This document shows positions 16,748 to 24,728 of a DNA stretch of 64,000 nucleotides, piece by piece; positions within the stretch are counted from its first letter, which is position 1; every line of letters begins with the position of its first letter. The position numbers and the translations under genes are program-made. The DNA is from Streptomyces marianii (GTDB lineage: Bacteria > Actinomycetota > Actinomycetes > Streptomycetales > Streptomycetaceae). The stretch is taken from contig NZ_VAWE01000004.1 in NCBI RefSeq assembly GCF_005795905.1, forward strand, positions 1 through 64,000, written 5' to 3'. The notes under the pieces were generated by a model. That model saw nothing but the letters and a program-made list of their open reading frames with translations, searched no databases and was not told the DNA's origin.

Positions 16748-18628
16748 CTACCGCCCGTAAGTGTCGTGACACAGCTCGACCTGTGACGGGGCGGTGATTC
16801 CCCGCGCCGCCCGGCATAGCCGTGCCCGATACCGGCGGACTGTCCCCCCGCCGCGCGACGCTCCACCGGTTCGAGGGACACCCGCCCCCGACCCGGCGCC
16901 CCGCAGCCTTTCGGGTCGGCCGCAGGGCCGGGGAAAGGAGGAGTCTGCCCAGGTTGACCCGCACGACAACGCAGGGCGCGACAACCCGCGCGACAAGAGC
17001 CGCGACCAAGCGGCCGAGGGGGCGAGCTCGACCGGCCGCGCCGGGGCGGGGGAGCCGTGGAGTTCGGCGGCCTCCTGGCCCTGGTCCTCGACGACGTCCT
17101 CGGCCGCCGTCTCCTCGACGAGCTCGACGACGTCCTCGGCCGCGGTCCGGGCCGGGGAGTAGATGTCAGCGAGGCGGGCGAGCTGCTCGCCGATCCCGCG
17201 CGTGCCCGCGAGGAGCGCGGTGAAGTCGTCCCAGACCTCCCCGGCGAGCTTGACGTACGCCTGGCCGCCGAGGACCGTCACGGCCGCCCCGGAGATCCCG
17301 AGCTCGTGCGCCTGCCGGCGGAGCGTCTCGCCGTCGACCGTGCCCGGGTCGCCCGCCTTCAAGTCGTAGTTCAGGATGTGCCGGTCAAGCTCGACGAGCC
17401 CCCACTTTGCCGACAGGATCAGCACGCGCCCGCTCCGGCCGCCGCGGGTGAGGACGTCGGCCGCCCGCCGCATCGCGCGGTGATAGTCCCCCACGTAAAG
17501 CTCACCGGCCCGCGCACCGATCACCGGCTTCCCCTTGTGGATGCCGTCGGCGTACACCGCCTTACGGCGCCCGCACGCCACGATCACGACGCGCTCGCGC
17601 TCCTCGTGCGCTGCCCGGCGACGGCCCGCCGCCGAGATTTGGACTACGCCCGGGTTCGGCTTCAACGAGTCGGCGATCCGCACACGGCGGCCCCACGCGT
17701 AGCGCGGTGCGATCTCGACACACCCGGCGGCCTCAAGAGCGGCGAGCGTCCGCAGGTTGCAGCCGTTCGGGAAATGACCCTCGGGGTGCGCGGCGGCGGT
17801 GTGCAGCCAACGGCGCTGTACCCGGGTGAGCGGGACGAGGGGGAGCTCCTCGTCCTCCTGGTCCTCGACGATGTCCTCGGCCGCGGCCTCCTCGACCGGC
17901 GCCTCGGCGGGCGCGAGCTCCTCGCCGTCGAGGGCGGCGAACAGGCGGGCGCTGCGGCGCAGCTCGGCGGCGACGAGCTCGGCGGACTCGCGGTCGTGTG
18001 CCTCGGCGTAGGGGTTCGGGGTGTCGTCCGCGTTGGCGAGGAGCTCGGCGGCCTCGTCTTCGTCGTGCATCGCGTACAGGTTCACCGGCCCCTCGTCTTT
18101 GACGAGGTCCCACGCGACGCGGGCGGCCTGGTCCCACATCGGGGCGGCCGGGTCGACGTAGCGGGGAAGGGCGGAGATTCCGAAGTAGTCGACGGCCGCC
18201 TCGAACGCGGCGGCACGGAATCGGGCGGCGTACGCGCGGCGCCCGCCGGCATCCACGTATTCGAGGGCCTCCTCGGCGGCCACGCTGCGGGCCCACCGGC
18301 CGTAGACGCGGGCCGCCTTGGTGGCGAGGGCCTCGACGCGGGCGAGGTAGCGCGGGACGGCGGACAGGAAGCGGGCGACGCGCTCGGGGCTGCCGGACAA
18401 GTCGAGGTGCAGCTCATCGGGAGTCGGCAGGGGAGCGTCAGGGCTGGCCGGGTTGTAGTGCAGCGTCCTGTACGGATGACGGGCCTCTACCCGGTAGATC
18501 ACCGCGAGGCGGCGGACGGCGGCGGCGCGGGCCTTGCCCTTCCCGGCGGCGCGCTCGAAGTCGAGGGCGGCCTCGGCGCGGCCACGGTCGATGGAGATCC
18601 GGCTCCGGGTGGCGTACTCGGTCGGCAT
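16748..18628 (-). CDS. DUF6884-like plasmid protein
   Basis: 626 aa. ATG 18628 follows AGGAG. Residues about 345-480 read VVIVACGRRKA...AGELYVGDYHR...VLILSAKWGLVELD...ILNYDL, matching DUF6884, related to the YaaA-type fold. The N-terminal part is alpha-helical with acidic repeats (EEAAAEDIVEDQEDEE, repeated later as ETAAEDVVEDQ). The last ~60 residues are Arg/Pro-rich and hold a GACA array in the DNA. The upstream dyad (site 3) links it to the methyltransferase-type regulon. Function unknown; nucleic-acid metabolism is one possibility. Confidence 0.6.
   Translation of the reverse strand: MPTEYATRSRISIDRGRAEAALDFERAAGKGKARAAAVRRLAVIYRVEARHPYRTLHYNPASPDAPLPTPDELHLDLSGSPERVARFLSAVPRYLARVEALATKAARVYGRWARSVAAEEALEYVDAGGRRAYAARFRAAAFEAAVDYFGISALPRYVDPAAPMWDQAARVAWDLVKDEGPVNLYAMHDEDEAAELLANADDTPNPYAEAHDRESAELVAAELRRSARLFAALDGEELAPAEAPVEEAAAEDIVEDQEDEELPLVPLTRVQRRWLHTAAAHPEGHFPNGCNLRTLAALEAAGCVEIAPRYAWGRRVRIADSLKPNPGVVQISAAGRRRAAHEERERVVIVACGRRKAVYADGIHKGKPVIGARAGELYVGDYHRAMRRAADVLTRGGRSGRVLILSAKWGLVELDRHILNYDLKAGDPGTVDGETLRRQAHELGISGAAVTVLGGQAYVKLAGEVWDDFTALLAGTRGIGEQLARLADIYSPARTAAEDVVELVEETAAEDVVEDQGQEAAELHGSPAPARPVELAPSAAWSRLLSRGLSRPALSCGSTWADSSFPRPCGRPERLRGAGSGAGVPRTGGASRGGGTVRRYRARLCRAARGITAPSQVELCHDTYGR
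16965..17007 (+). repeat. Four-box GACA array, copy B
   Basis: Boxes ACGACA, GCGACA, GCGACA and GCGACC with G of GAC at 16965, 16980, 16992 and 17004: the same 15-12-12 spacing as copies A and C. It lies on the non-coding strand of the DUF6884-like gene, so it encodes LSR/LSC-type residues instead of the TRQ of copy A. Confidence 0.7.
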
Positions 18629-18679
18629 TCGGTGGGGCTCCTGTGCTCGGGTGTGCGGCGTCCGACCACAGTCCCACAT

Positions 18680-18696
18680 TTGCATTAGAGCTACAA
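18680..18696. promoter_or_regulatory. TTGTAG-N5-CTACAA dyad, site 3 (degenerate)
   Basis: TTGCAT-TAGAG-CTACAA, one arm degenerate, 52 bp upstream of the start at 18628. On the minus strand the context CAGTTTAACTTGTAG resembles site 5 (CAGTTGAACTTGTAG). Confidence 0.5.
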
Positions 18697-18744
18697 GTTA
18701 AACTGTTAGTTGAGTTGAAAAGTTCGGGATGGTGTGGGGAACGC

Positions 18745-18777
18745 GAAGGGGCCCCGGCAGATAGCCGGGGCCCCTTC
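18745..18777. terminator. Hairpin terminator
   Basis: 14-bp perfect stem GAAGGGGCCCCGGC (18745-18758) with 18764-18777, loop AGATA. It terminates the minus-strand transcript that ends with the small gene stopping at 18789. Confidence 0.8.
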
Positions 18778-18788
18778 ACGGGCGCCTT

Positions 18789-19025
18789 TCAGGAGGCTCC
18801 CCCAACGTCCTCGGGTTCGATGCCCAAGGCATAGAAGACCGCTTGACGAGCGCGGTAGTAGTCGGGCTCGGAAACCGTCTCGTCGTCCTCGACCTCCCCG
18901 AGCCACTGCATGAGCTCGTTGGGGTGCCAGCGGTCGAACCCCGCCGGAATCTCCACGGTGGTAGAGGCTCGGCACAGCTCCTCGAACTGGCCGGGAGTGC
19001 TGATCAGGGTCATGGGCTGAGTCAT
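18789..19025 (-). CDS. Small acidic hypothetical protein
   Basis: 78 aa, ATG 19025 after GAGAGGG. Acidic, soluble (VEDDETVSEPDYYRARQAVFYAL). No recognised domain. It is the last gene of the tpg-tap transcript direction and is followed by a terminator, so it may be co-transcribed with tap. Confidence 0.6.
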   Translation of the reverse strand: MTQPMTLISTPGQFEELCRASTTVEIPAGFDRWHPNELMQWLGEVEDDETVSEPDYYRARQAVFYALGIEPEDVGGAS

Positions 19026-19076
19026 CGTGTCTTCCCTCTCGGGCTGTGACGGAATCGGACAGGGGCGCGTACGCCT

Positions 19077-20786
19077 CTATTCGCCCTCGCGGACGGCGTC
19101 CCGGCCTTCCTTAATGAACCGGGCAGGGTTGGCGCCATTGGCTACGGTCTCCCGGTACCACTGCATCGGGCGGACGCCCTCCTCCTTGCAGTAGCCGGGG
19201 TTCGGCCCGAGGCGGAACCCGCCGGGCAAGGGCGTGCCGTCCGGCTTGCGCGGCACCACCGCGCGGGCCGTCGGGTGCGCCGAGGGGTAGATGATGCAGT
19301 CCGACAGGACGGCGAGCGGGACGAGACCCGTTGCGTTCCACGTCTTGACCATCTTCCTGTGGGCGCCGACCCGCGCCGCGCTGATCACCGCGGCGCGAAT
19401 GTCCGGCCGCCACGTCGGCCGCTTCAGCGCAGGCCACGGCGCGTGACGGCCCTCCCGCTTCCCCTGCGGCCTCTCCCTCAGCTTGCCGATCCCGCCTTTC
19501 GCCGTCTGCTTGATTGCAGACAGGAGGGCGACGGCCTCGGGGTCACGCTCCTTGATCGTGGCCATGGCCGCGAGGAAAGCCTCCTCGGGCATGTCGGGCG
19601 TGATGCCCAGATCGGCGAGGGTGTCCATGTAGGCGTCCCTCAGCCGGTTGTGCCACAGGTCGAGGTACCCGCCCGCTTCGGGTCGCAGCCACGCCGCGAT
19701 GGGCCGGACCTCGATCCCCAGCTCGACCGCGTACGCGAGAGTCGGCGTGGCGTACCAGGCCGGTCCCGCCGGCGCCTTGCCGTCCGGGGTGAACGGACTC
19801 GGGAACTCGGCCGGGAGGGTCTTCCACTCCTTCGTGACGAGATCCTTCGTCCGCAGCTCGGCGCCGGACAGGTCGACGAGCCACGCCCCCGGAACCTTTT
19901 TGTCGAACCGCGGCCCGTCGGTGTAGACGGCCTCGCCGAGGCCCACCGTCAAGCGGCTGGCCGCCGCGAGGAACGCCACGTTCACATCGACGCCCACGAC
20001 GTACGGCGCGGCGGCCTCGGCCTCGGTCGGCGCGCGATGCCAGACGAGGGCCTCCTCGACCATGACGTGACCCGGGTCCTGGGCCTCGTCGCGGGTGCGG
20101 TCCTTGGCGAGGGGGTGCTCGTTCGGCGCCTCGGGCGGGGCCGGGTCGACCGGCGCCGAGAGGGAGCCGTCGACCGGCACCCGCATGAGGCGGTTCGTCG
20201 CGCGGTCCCGGACGAGGCGAGTCGGCGGCCGTACGGCGGTCATCAGGGCGAGGCTGCAAGCGGCCGTCGAGCCGCTCGGGGTGATCACGCGCGAGGCGTA
20301 CAGGCCGAGGACGTACGCGAGGGCGCCCGGATCGAGCACGTCCCCGATACCGCCCCACCGCAGATGATCGGAGAACGCGCCCCACGGCACGACGGCGACG
20401 TGAACCTCGGTGCGGTTCTTGAACAGGAAGGACCAGGGCGACAGACCCGCGCGGGAGAGCTTCCACCCGGCCTCTTCCACGGCCTTGACCGCGGGGTGAT
20501 CGTCCCCCACACGCAGCCGCTTACGGTCGTCGAGCTGCGCGGGCAGGCCGAGGGCCTCGACAGCGGCCTCGGTGAGGACCAGGAGCGGGCCGGACCCCTC
20601 CCCGTACTGCGAGAGCGGACCAGCGCCCAGGCCGTACGCGACGGCCCACTCGGCGGCCGTCGCCAGATCGACGACGTCCGCCGGCACTTCCACGCTCTGC
20701 ACGTCGGGACGGTGGCCGACGAGGACGCCGTCCTTGGCGTCGAGGACCAGGAGAGAGGCGGCGTAAGCGGTCTCGGTCAACGTCAT
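19077..20786 (-). CDS. tap: Telomere-associated protein Tap, short form
   Basis: 569 aa. Matches the body and C-terminus of Streptomyces Tap: GLSPWSFLFKNR, GLYASRVITPSGSTAA, MTAVRPPTRLVRD, VVGVDVNVAFLAAASRL, PGAWLVDLSG, GPAWYATPTLAYAVELG, KGGIGKLRERPQGKR, RPTWRPDIRAAVISAARV and LAVLSDCIIYPS. Tap recruits terminal protein to the folded 3' telomere ends of linear replicons. Typical Tap is around 740 aa with an N-terminal helix-turn-helix of Xre type; this one begins directly in the central domain, so that region is missing. Start ATG 20786 overlaps the tpg stop (GTGATGA). Also odd is the order: tpg precedes tap here, while tap usually comes first. Confidence 0.88.
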   Translation of the reverse strand: MTLTETAYAASLLVLDAKDGVLVGHRPDVQSVEVPADVVDLATAAEWAVAYGLGAGPLSQYGEGSGPLLVLTEAAVEALGLPAQLDDRKRLRVGDDHPAVKAVEEAGWKLSRAGLSPWSFLFKNRTEVHVAVVPWGAFSDHLRWGGIGDVLDPGALAYVLGLYASRVITPSGSTAACSLALMTAVRPPTRLVRDRATNRLMRVPVDGSLSAPVDPAPPEAPNEHPLAKDRTRDEAQDPGHVMVEEALVWHRAPTEAEAAAPYVVGVDVNVAFLAAASRLTVGLGEAVYTDGPRFDKKVPGAWLVDLSGAELRTKDLVTKEWKTLPAEFPSPFTPDGKAPAGPAWYATPTLAYAVELGIEVRPIAAWLRPEAGGYLDLWHNRLRDAYMDTLADLGITPDMPEEAFLAAMATIKERDPEAVALLSAIKQTAKGGIGKLRERPQGKREGRHAPWPALKRPTWRPDIRAAVISAARVGAHRKMVKTWNATGLVPLAVLSDCIIYPSAHPTARAVVPRKPDGTPLPGGFRLGPNPGYCKEEGVRPMQWYRETVANGANPARFIKEGRDAVREGE

Positions 20787-21337
20787 CACCGGAGGTCCAA
20801 TTCGATGTAATCAATGTCCGTGAACTCGACGTCGAGTTCCGCGGCTTCAGTACCGGGCGTGCGGAAATACTCCTCGGCGAGGCCCTGCCCGAGGAGCTCG
20901 GCGAGCCTGTCCTCGTCGTTGTCGCGCAGAGCCTCGAACACCTTCGGAATCAGGTCGCTCGGGACGTCCTCGGTGAGGCGACGCATCCGGGGATCGTCCG
21001 TGCTTCCCGCATCGGACGTGAAACCGAACCGGGCCCGCGTCTCGATGGTCATCCCCTGCCGCTGGGCCTCCTTCTGGGCCCTCGCGGTGACGCGCGGCTG
21101 ATGATCCTTGGCGGCCTCCTTTTGCAGCCGGTCAAGGATCTCGGGCTTCGACTTGGCGATGTTCCGCTCACCCTTGACGTACCGCTGCACCGTCCGGCGG
21201 GAGACGCCGAGACGCTCGGCCACCTTCGCCGTGTTGCCCTTCTCCTTCCTCATGAGCGCGTTGAACTGTCCGCGCGCCGTCTTCGGGGTGCTGCGCGTCT
21301 GGAACCGCGCCCGCATCGCGTCGATGATCTTTCCCAT
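20786..21337 (-). CDS. tpg: Telomere terminal protein Tpg
   Basis: 183 aa, the usual Tpg length (about 184). The N-terminal helix-turn-helix is VAERLGVSRRTVQRYVKGER (~39-58). The diagnostic central block is TIETRARFGFTSDAGSTDDP followed by RMRRLTEDVP, and the C-terminus is EFTDIDYIELDLR, all characteristic of Tpg proteins. Tpg is linked covalently to the 5' DNA ends and primes end patching in linear Streptomyces chromosomes and plasmids. ATG 21337 follows AAAGGAG. Coupled to tap downstream and 14 bp behind the gene ending at 21352. Confidence 0.92.
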   Translation of the reverse strand: MGKIIDAMRARFQTRSTPKTARGQFNALMRKEKGNTAKVAERLGVSRRTVQRYVKGERNIAKSKPEILDRLQKEAAKDHQPRVTARAQKEAQRQGMTIETRARFGFTSDAGSTDDPRMRRLTEDVPSDLIPKVFEALRDNDEDRLAELLGQGLAEEYFRTPGTEAAELDVEFTDIDYIELDLR

Positions 21338-21351
21338 GGCAACGGCTCCTT

Positions 21352-22290
21352 TCAGGCGATCCGGAAGACGGGCGCGGCGGGCGGCTGGTCACTGCCGACT
21401 TCGAGGCACACGAGGCCGCCGCACAGGACACGGCCGGGCAACGTGGTCTTGACGGCGGTCCGGCAGATCCGGCACTCGGTCATACGCGGCGCGGTGCGCT
21501 GGGTGACCACCTGCCGGGCCGGGACGACGTACGACGTCGGGAGCTTGCGCAGGAGCTTGGACAGGTAGCCGTTCGGCCGGTACGCCTGCCGGTTCTCCGA
21601 GGAGTCGAGCGCACGAAGGAGGGCCTCCTCGGGCCACCCGTTGCGCAGGCACCACGCAACCGACTTGACGGCGAGATCCCGCTCGTCGTCGGTGACCCCG
21701 ACGAACCAGCGGACCCGGTCGACGACCGACTCGGCTCGTGCCGGCGCCTCGTCCCATGCCGCCCCTTCCAGGCGGGGCGCGGTGAGTCCGGACATGAGGG
21801 TGAAGCGGTCCGCCTTCCGGCCCAGGTTCTTCCCGTCCTTACGGACCGGCACCGCCCGGAAGTGGACGAGGTCCGCGCGTACGAGGTGCGGCCGGTGGCG
21901 CTCGATCGTCCGCAGACCAACGCCCGCGATCTTGGCGAGCTCCTCCATGGAAACTTGCCCCTCCCACCCGATCCCGGCGAGAGCGACGAGACATTTCGCA
22001 CAGGTGGGGTCCGGCGCTACGACCTTCGACGCCCAGTCTTGCGCGCCCGGCAAGAGCGGCTGACCGATCCCGCCGCCCAGGGGTGTGCGCCGGTCGGCGT
22101 CGATACGGGAGTGCGCGAACAGGTGCGCCAAGTGGTCCTGCGTAGCACGCTTTTTGAGGCCGACCACCCGGCCGAGGGTCTCAGTGGTGAGCCACGTCTC
22201 GGGGTCGGCGGTCTGGTGTTCTTCGAGGGCCCCGTACACCTTCCGGCAGTTGGGGCAGTCATCGGGACTGATGTCGCGGTGGGGTGCCAC
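21352..22290 (-). CDS. Helix-turn-helix / zinc protein, possible replication initiator
   Basis: 312 aa. Contains CPNC near residue 12, CAKC at about 93, two helix-turn-helix-like segments (LTTETLGRVVGLKKRATQDH, ~40-60; SMEELAKIAGVGLRTIERH, ~108-126) and a C-terminal CRICR...CGG Cys cluster. It resembles helix-turn-helix plasmid proteins of actinomycetes. Its position directly upstream of tpg-tap, in the same direction, is compatible with a Rep or a regulator of the telomere genes. I cannot choose between these. Start at ATG 22290. Confidence 0.6.
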   Translation of the reverse strand: MAPHRDISPDDCPNCRKVYGALEEHQTADPETWLTTETLGRVVGLKKRATQDHLAHLFAHSRIDADRRTPLGGGIGQPLLPGAQDWASKVVAPDPTCAKCLVALAGIGWEGQVSMEELAKIAGVGLRTIERHRPHLVRADLVHFRAVPVRKDGKNLGRKADRFTLMSGLTAPRLEGAAWDEAPARAESVVDRVRWFVGVTDDERDLAVKSVAWCLRNGWPEEALLRALDSSENRQAYRPNGYLSKLLRKLPTSYVVPARQVVTQRTAPRMTECRICRTAVKTTLPGRVLCGGLVCLEVGSDQPPAAPVFRIA

Positions 22291-22411
22291 TAATTGGCCT
22301 TTCCGTCCGCTGCGGGTGTCTGGCCACGCGGTGCGCGGGTAGACTCCGCCGCAGACCTAGAGCAGGGTCCACGCGGAAGCCTCGGCCGGGTAGGAGTGCC
22401 ACCTCCCATGA

Positions 22412-22427
22412 CCCCGACGGGGCTTTT
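22412..22427 (+). terminator. Small intrinsic terminator
   Basis: CCCCGACGGGGCTTTT: short stem followed by four T. No protein-coding gene ends here on the plus strand, so it may end a short untranslated RNA starting within 22300-22400. Confidence 0.45.
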
Positions 22428-22476
22428 CGCATGTGTGGAGCTAGGTCGAGGACAGGCGCACGGCCTGTGCAGGGGG

Positions 22477-22785
22477 TCAGACGGTGATGACCTCCTGCGA
22501 TCCGCCGACGACGGCGGCGATCCGGCGAGGCGACAGCTTTTCCACGGCGTGCGTCGGGCCGCACAGGAGATCCGGAACCGGGATGCCGTAGTGGGCGGAC
22601 AGGCGGTCGATGTCGCCGAGGGACCACGCCGCGCTTCCGTTCTGCTTCCGGCTGACCTGTCCCTGAGTGATCCGCAGGCCGCGAGCCAAGGCCGTCTGAT
22701 TCTCACCGCAGGCGCGCATCAGGGCCGCGACCGTGATCCGGAGCGTCTTCTCGCTCGAACTCAGGGCGGCAGCGAACTTCCCCAT
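22477..22785 (-). CDS. XRE-family transcriptional regulator
   Basis: 102 aa. ATG 22785 (MGKFAAALSSSEKT). Residues about 25-65 are a Cro/CI helix-turn-helix: ALARGLRITQGQVSRKQNG, followed by WSLGDIDRLSAHYGIPVPDL typical of the third and fourth helices. Divergent from the small gene at 22938, with a TTGTAG-type dyad in between. It is a candidate for the factor that reads that dyad. Confidence 0.7.
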   Translation of the reverse strand: MGKFAAALSSSEKTLRITVAALMRACGENQTALARGLRITQGQVSRKQNGSAAWSLGDIDRLSAHYGIPVPDLLCGPTHAVEKLSPRRIAAVVGGSQEVITV

Positions 22786-22889
22786 ATGCTCTGACCTCAC
22801 TTTTTGTGAGCTGGACTCATAACGGCAGCTAGACGGGTCCGGCGGTTCCGGCCCACCCGGGGGATCACTCTTCCACACTCTCACCTGAG

Positions 22890-22908
22890 CTACAAGTCTC
22901 GCTTGTAG
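22890..22908. promoter_or_regulatory. CTACAAG-N5-CTTGTAG dyad, site 4
   Basis: Perfect 7-bp inverted repeat around TCTCG, in inverted arm order relative to sites 1-3 and 5. Placed in the divergent promoter region between the XRE gene (22785) and the small gene at 22938; the second arm lies about 30 bp before the 22938 start. Confidence 0.6.
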
Positions 22909-22937
22909 TGCATCTGTCTTCGTGTCATCCTCGGTGC

Positions 22938-23210
22938 ATGACTACCGAATCGCGAATCGCCAAGCTGCGGGCGAAGGCCGAGGCGTCCGAGGCGCAGGCT
23001 AAGAAGGACAAAGAGGCCCTGTTGGATGCCGCCGTTGAAGAGGCCGTGAAGTCGACCGCATGGGGTCACCTGTCCTCCGTGGCCAAAGACGCCGGCATCG
23101 TCTCGCAGTACCTACGGACCTTGATCGAGAACAAGCACCCCGGATGGCTCGCCAAGGCCGCCGAGGAGCGCGAAGCGGCCAAGGCCGCAAAGGGCACCCG
23201 AGCGGCGTGA
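22938..23210 (+). CDS. Small putative DNA-binding protein
   Basis: 90 aa, ATG 22938 after a weak ribosome site. The N-terminus is a Lys/Ala/Glu coiled coil (RIAKLRAKAEASEAQAKKD). HLSSVAKDAGIVSQYLRTLI (~48-67) reads as a helix-turn-helix. Directly behind dyad site 4, so it could be an autoregulated repressor of the TTGTAG regulon (Kor-like). GTG 23207 overlaps its stop and would encode a 25-aa peptide to 23284, which I do not consider supported. Function inferred only. Confidence 0.6.
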   Translation: MTTESRIAKLRAKAEASEAQAKKDKEALLDAAVEEAVKSTAWGHLSSVAKDAGIVSQYLRTLIENKHPGWLAKAAEEREAAKAAKGTRAA

Positions 23211-23302
23211 TCACCGAGTGGGGGAAGGCTGTCGCCCCCATCGAGCACCGGACCCGCTCCGCTCTCGTCAAGGCCACTCCCTGACCGCCCGGAAGGACTC
23301 CC

Positions 23303-23668
23303 ATGGACAGTCAGCCCGAGCCCGCCCCCAAGGCCCGCGGGCGCGCCGCCCCGCAGGACCGCCCCGAGCCGCCGCTCGTCGTGATTGAGGACCTGGCCCC
23401 CGCCGTCTCCGATCAGGCGCGCGAGCTCGCCGAGCGCGTGATCGCCGTGGGTCGCACGAGCGGGATCTCGCCCGAGGCGCAACGCGCGCTGTTCCTCTCC
23501 CAACGGGAGCTGTTCCCCGGTGGCATGGGGTCGGGGAAGACGTCCGCCCTCGCCGTCACCCGGGCCCAGCTCGACGCCGCCGGCACCCCGTACGAGGAGA
23601 GCGACGACGGCCGCGGCACCACCACCATCCGCATCCGCCCCGCGGGTGCCGAGTCCACCGAGGAGTGA
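23303..23668 (+). CDS. Hypothetical protein
   Basis: 121 aa, ATG 23303 after GGAAGGA. Pro-rich N-terminus, a helix (ELAERVIAVGRTSGISPEAQ), then FPGGMGSGKTSALAVTRAQL, which looks like a P-loop but sits in a very small protein with no Walker B. It ends Glu-rich. Followed 4 bp later by the next start. Function unknown. Confidence 0.6.
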   Translation: MDSQPEPAPKARGRAAPQDRPEPPLVVIEDLAPAVSDQARELAERVIAVGRTSGISPEAQRALFLSQRELFPGGMGSGKTSALAVTRAQLDAAGTPYEESDDGRGTTTIRIRPAGAESTEE

Positions 23669-23672
23669 CCCC

Positions 23673-23996
23673 GTGAGCGCCCTCCCCGCAGAGGAACCCG
23701 TCAACCCGTACCGCACCCAACCCGGCGGCGGCCCCCGCACCGTCACGCAACTGCGAGCCGCGCTCACCGCGGCCTCGACCGCGGACCGCGAGGAGTTCGA
23801 GGCGCAGCTCGGCGAGCTCGACCTCGACAACCCGGAGGAGTACGGCGCCCTCGTCCGCATGTGGCGGCACCGCCTCGTCATGCGCACCCGGCCCGAGATC
23901 CTCGCCGCCGTCGCCGCCTCGACCGACCCCGCCGCCCGGCGCTGGACCTCCGACGAGATTCTCGGCGCCGACGGCCACCAGGAGGCGAGCCGGTGA
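23673..23996 (+). CDS. Possible antitoxin
   Basis: 107 aa, GTG 23673. An N-terminal Pro-rich stretch, then an acidic helical body (ADREEFEAQLGELDLDNPEE) and a basic helix (LVRMWRHRLVMRTRPEIL). Its stop is fused to the start of the next gene (GTGA). The partner looks like a RelE/ParE-type toxin, so an antitoxin role is suggested. No family motif confirms it. Confidence 0.45.
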   Translation: MSALPAEEPVNPYRTQPGGGPRTVTQLRAALTAASTADREEFEAQLGELDLDNPEEYGALVRMWRHRLVMRTRPEILAAVAASTDPAARRWTSDEILGADGHQEASR

Positions 23997-24268
23997 CCGA
24001 CGGCACTTCCTGGTCCGTCGTCTACAGCGACACCGGCCGGGCCGGACTCGCCACGGCCACCGCCGAGGAACGCGCCGCCGTCCTCGGGTTCGAGAAGCAA
24101 GTCGCCGAATCGCCGTACACCTGCGGCGAGCTCTACCCGGATCGGGTCGGCGGCCTCTATACGGCGCTGATCACCGTCGGCGGCCGGTTGGCGTGGACCA
24201 GCGTCCTGTACCGGGTCGACGAGGCCCGACGCGAGGTTCTGATCGTGGCCATCGTGTCCGGCCCTTGA
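23993..24268 (+). CDS. Possible RelE/ParE-like toxin
   Basis: 91 aa, GTG 23993 overlapping the upstream stop. The order SWSVVYSDTGRAGLATATAEE, then a central LYTALITVGGRLAWTSVLYR, then VDEARREVLIVAIV fits the RelE/ParE pattern, in which a basic strand R-V-L...V precedes the C-terminus. No key RelE residues can be confirmed. If correct, it would stabilise the plasmid by post-segregational killing. Alternative: unrelated small beta protein. Confidence 0.4.
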   Translation: MTDGTSWSVVYSDTGRAGLATATAEERAAVLGFEKQVAESPYTCGELYPDRVGGLYTALITVGGRLAWTSVLYRVDEARREVLIVAIVSGP

Positions 24269-24308
24269 GTGCCGAGCGGCTCCCGCCAACTCCCCGGGAA
24301 GGGCAGAC

Positions 24309-24590
24309 ATGACGCTGACATTCCACCCGAAGCCGTGCGGATGGCCTGGCTACAGGAGGTGCATTTGCGACCCCGGCGGCAGGACAGGCAAGGTCGTTGG
24401 GGCCCTCGTGGAATACGCAGTCATGCCGTCCTACCACGGGCGCATCTCCGCCACCGTGCCACTCAAGGGCGGCAAGCCGGGTGATGTCCTGTACGAGGTC
24501 GAGTGGGACGGCCCCCAGCCACCGCACAACCGGTACAACCGCTTCACCTCAATCGAACTGCGTCTCACCCGTGACGTGAGCACTTCCTGA
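24309..24590 (+). CDS. Hypothetical protein
   Basis: 93 aa, ATG 24309 after GGAAGGGCA. Beta-rich and basic (YHGRISATVPLKGGKPGDVL), with CGWPGYRRCICDPGG near the N-terminus. No known family. Followed by a strong terminator. Confidence 0.55.
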   Translation: MTLTFHPKPCGWPGYRRCICDPGGRTGKVVGALVEYAVMPSYHGRISATVPLKGGKPGDVLYEVEWDGPQPPHNRYNRFTSIELRLTRDVSTS

Positions 24591-24672
24591 GCGGCGCCTA
24601 CGTGCTGGCACCCGGCCGCGACACCAAAGACGAGCGCCTGACGACGACTGACCCGCGAGGCGCCGGCACCAC

Positions 24673-24712
24673 GGCGAAGGGCCCCACGCTCCCGAGCGTG
24701 GGGCCCTTCGCC
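24673..24712. terminator. Strong bidirectional terminator
   Basis: 18-bp perfect stem (24673-24690 with 24695-24712), loop CCCG, between convergent genes ending at 24590 and 24729. Confidence 0.85.
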
Positions 24713-24728
24713 ATGCCTGCCGCGAGGA

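Noticed and set aside
17057..18688. Long plus-strand open frame of over 500 codons
   Set aside because: Antisense to the DUF6884-like gene, which has a ribosome site, conserved motifs and an upstream regulatory dyad.
23303..23668. P-loop ATPase because of GMGSGKTS
   Set aside because: The protein is only 121 aa, has no Walker B or further ATPase motifs, and the motif sits in a loop near a Gly/Pro turn; it is probably fortuitous.
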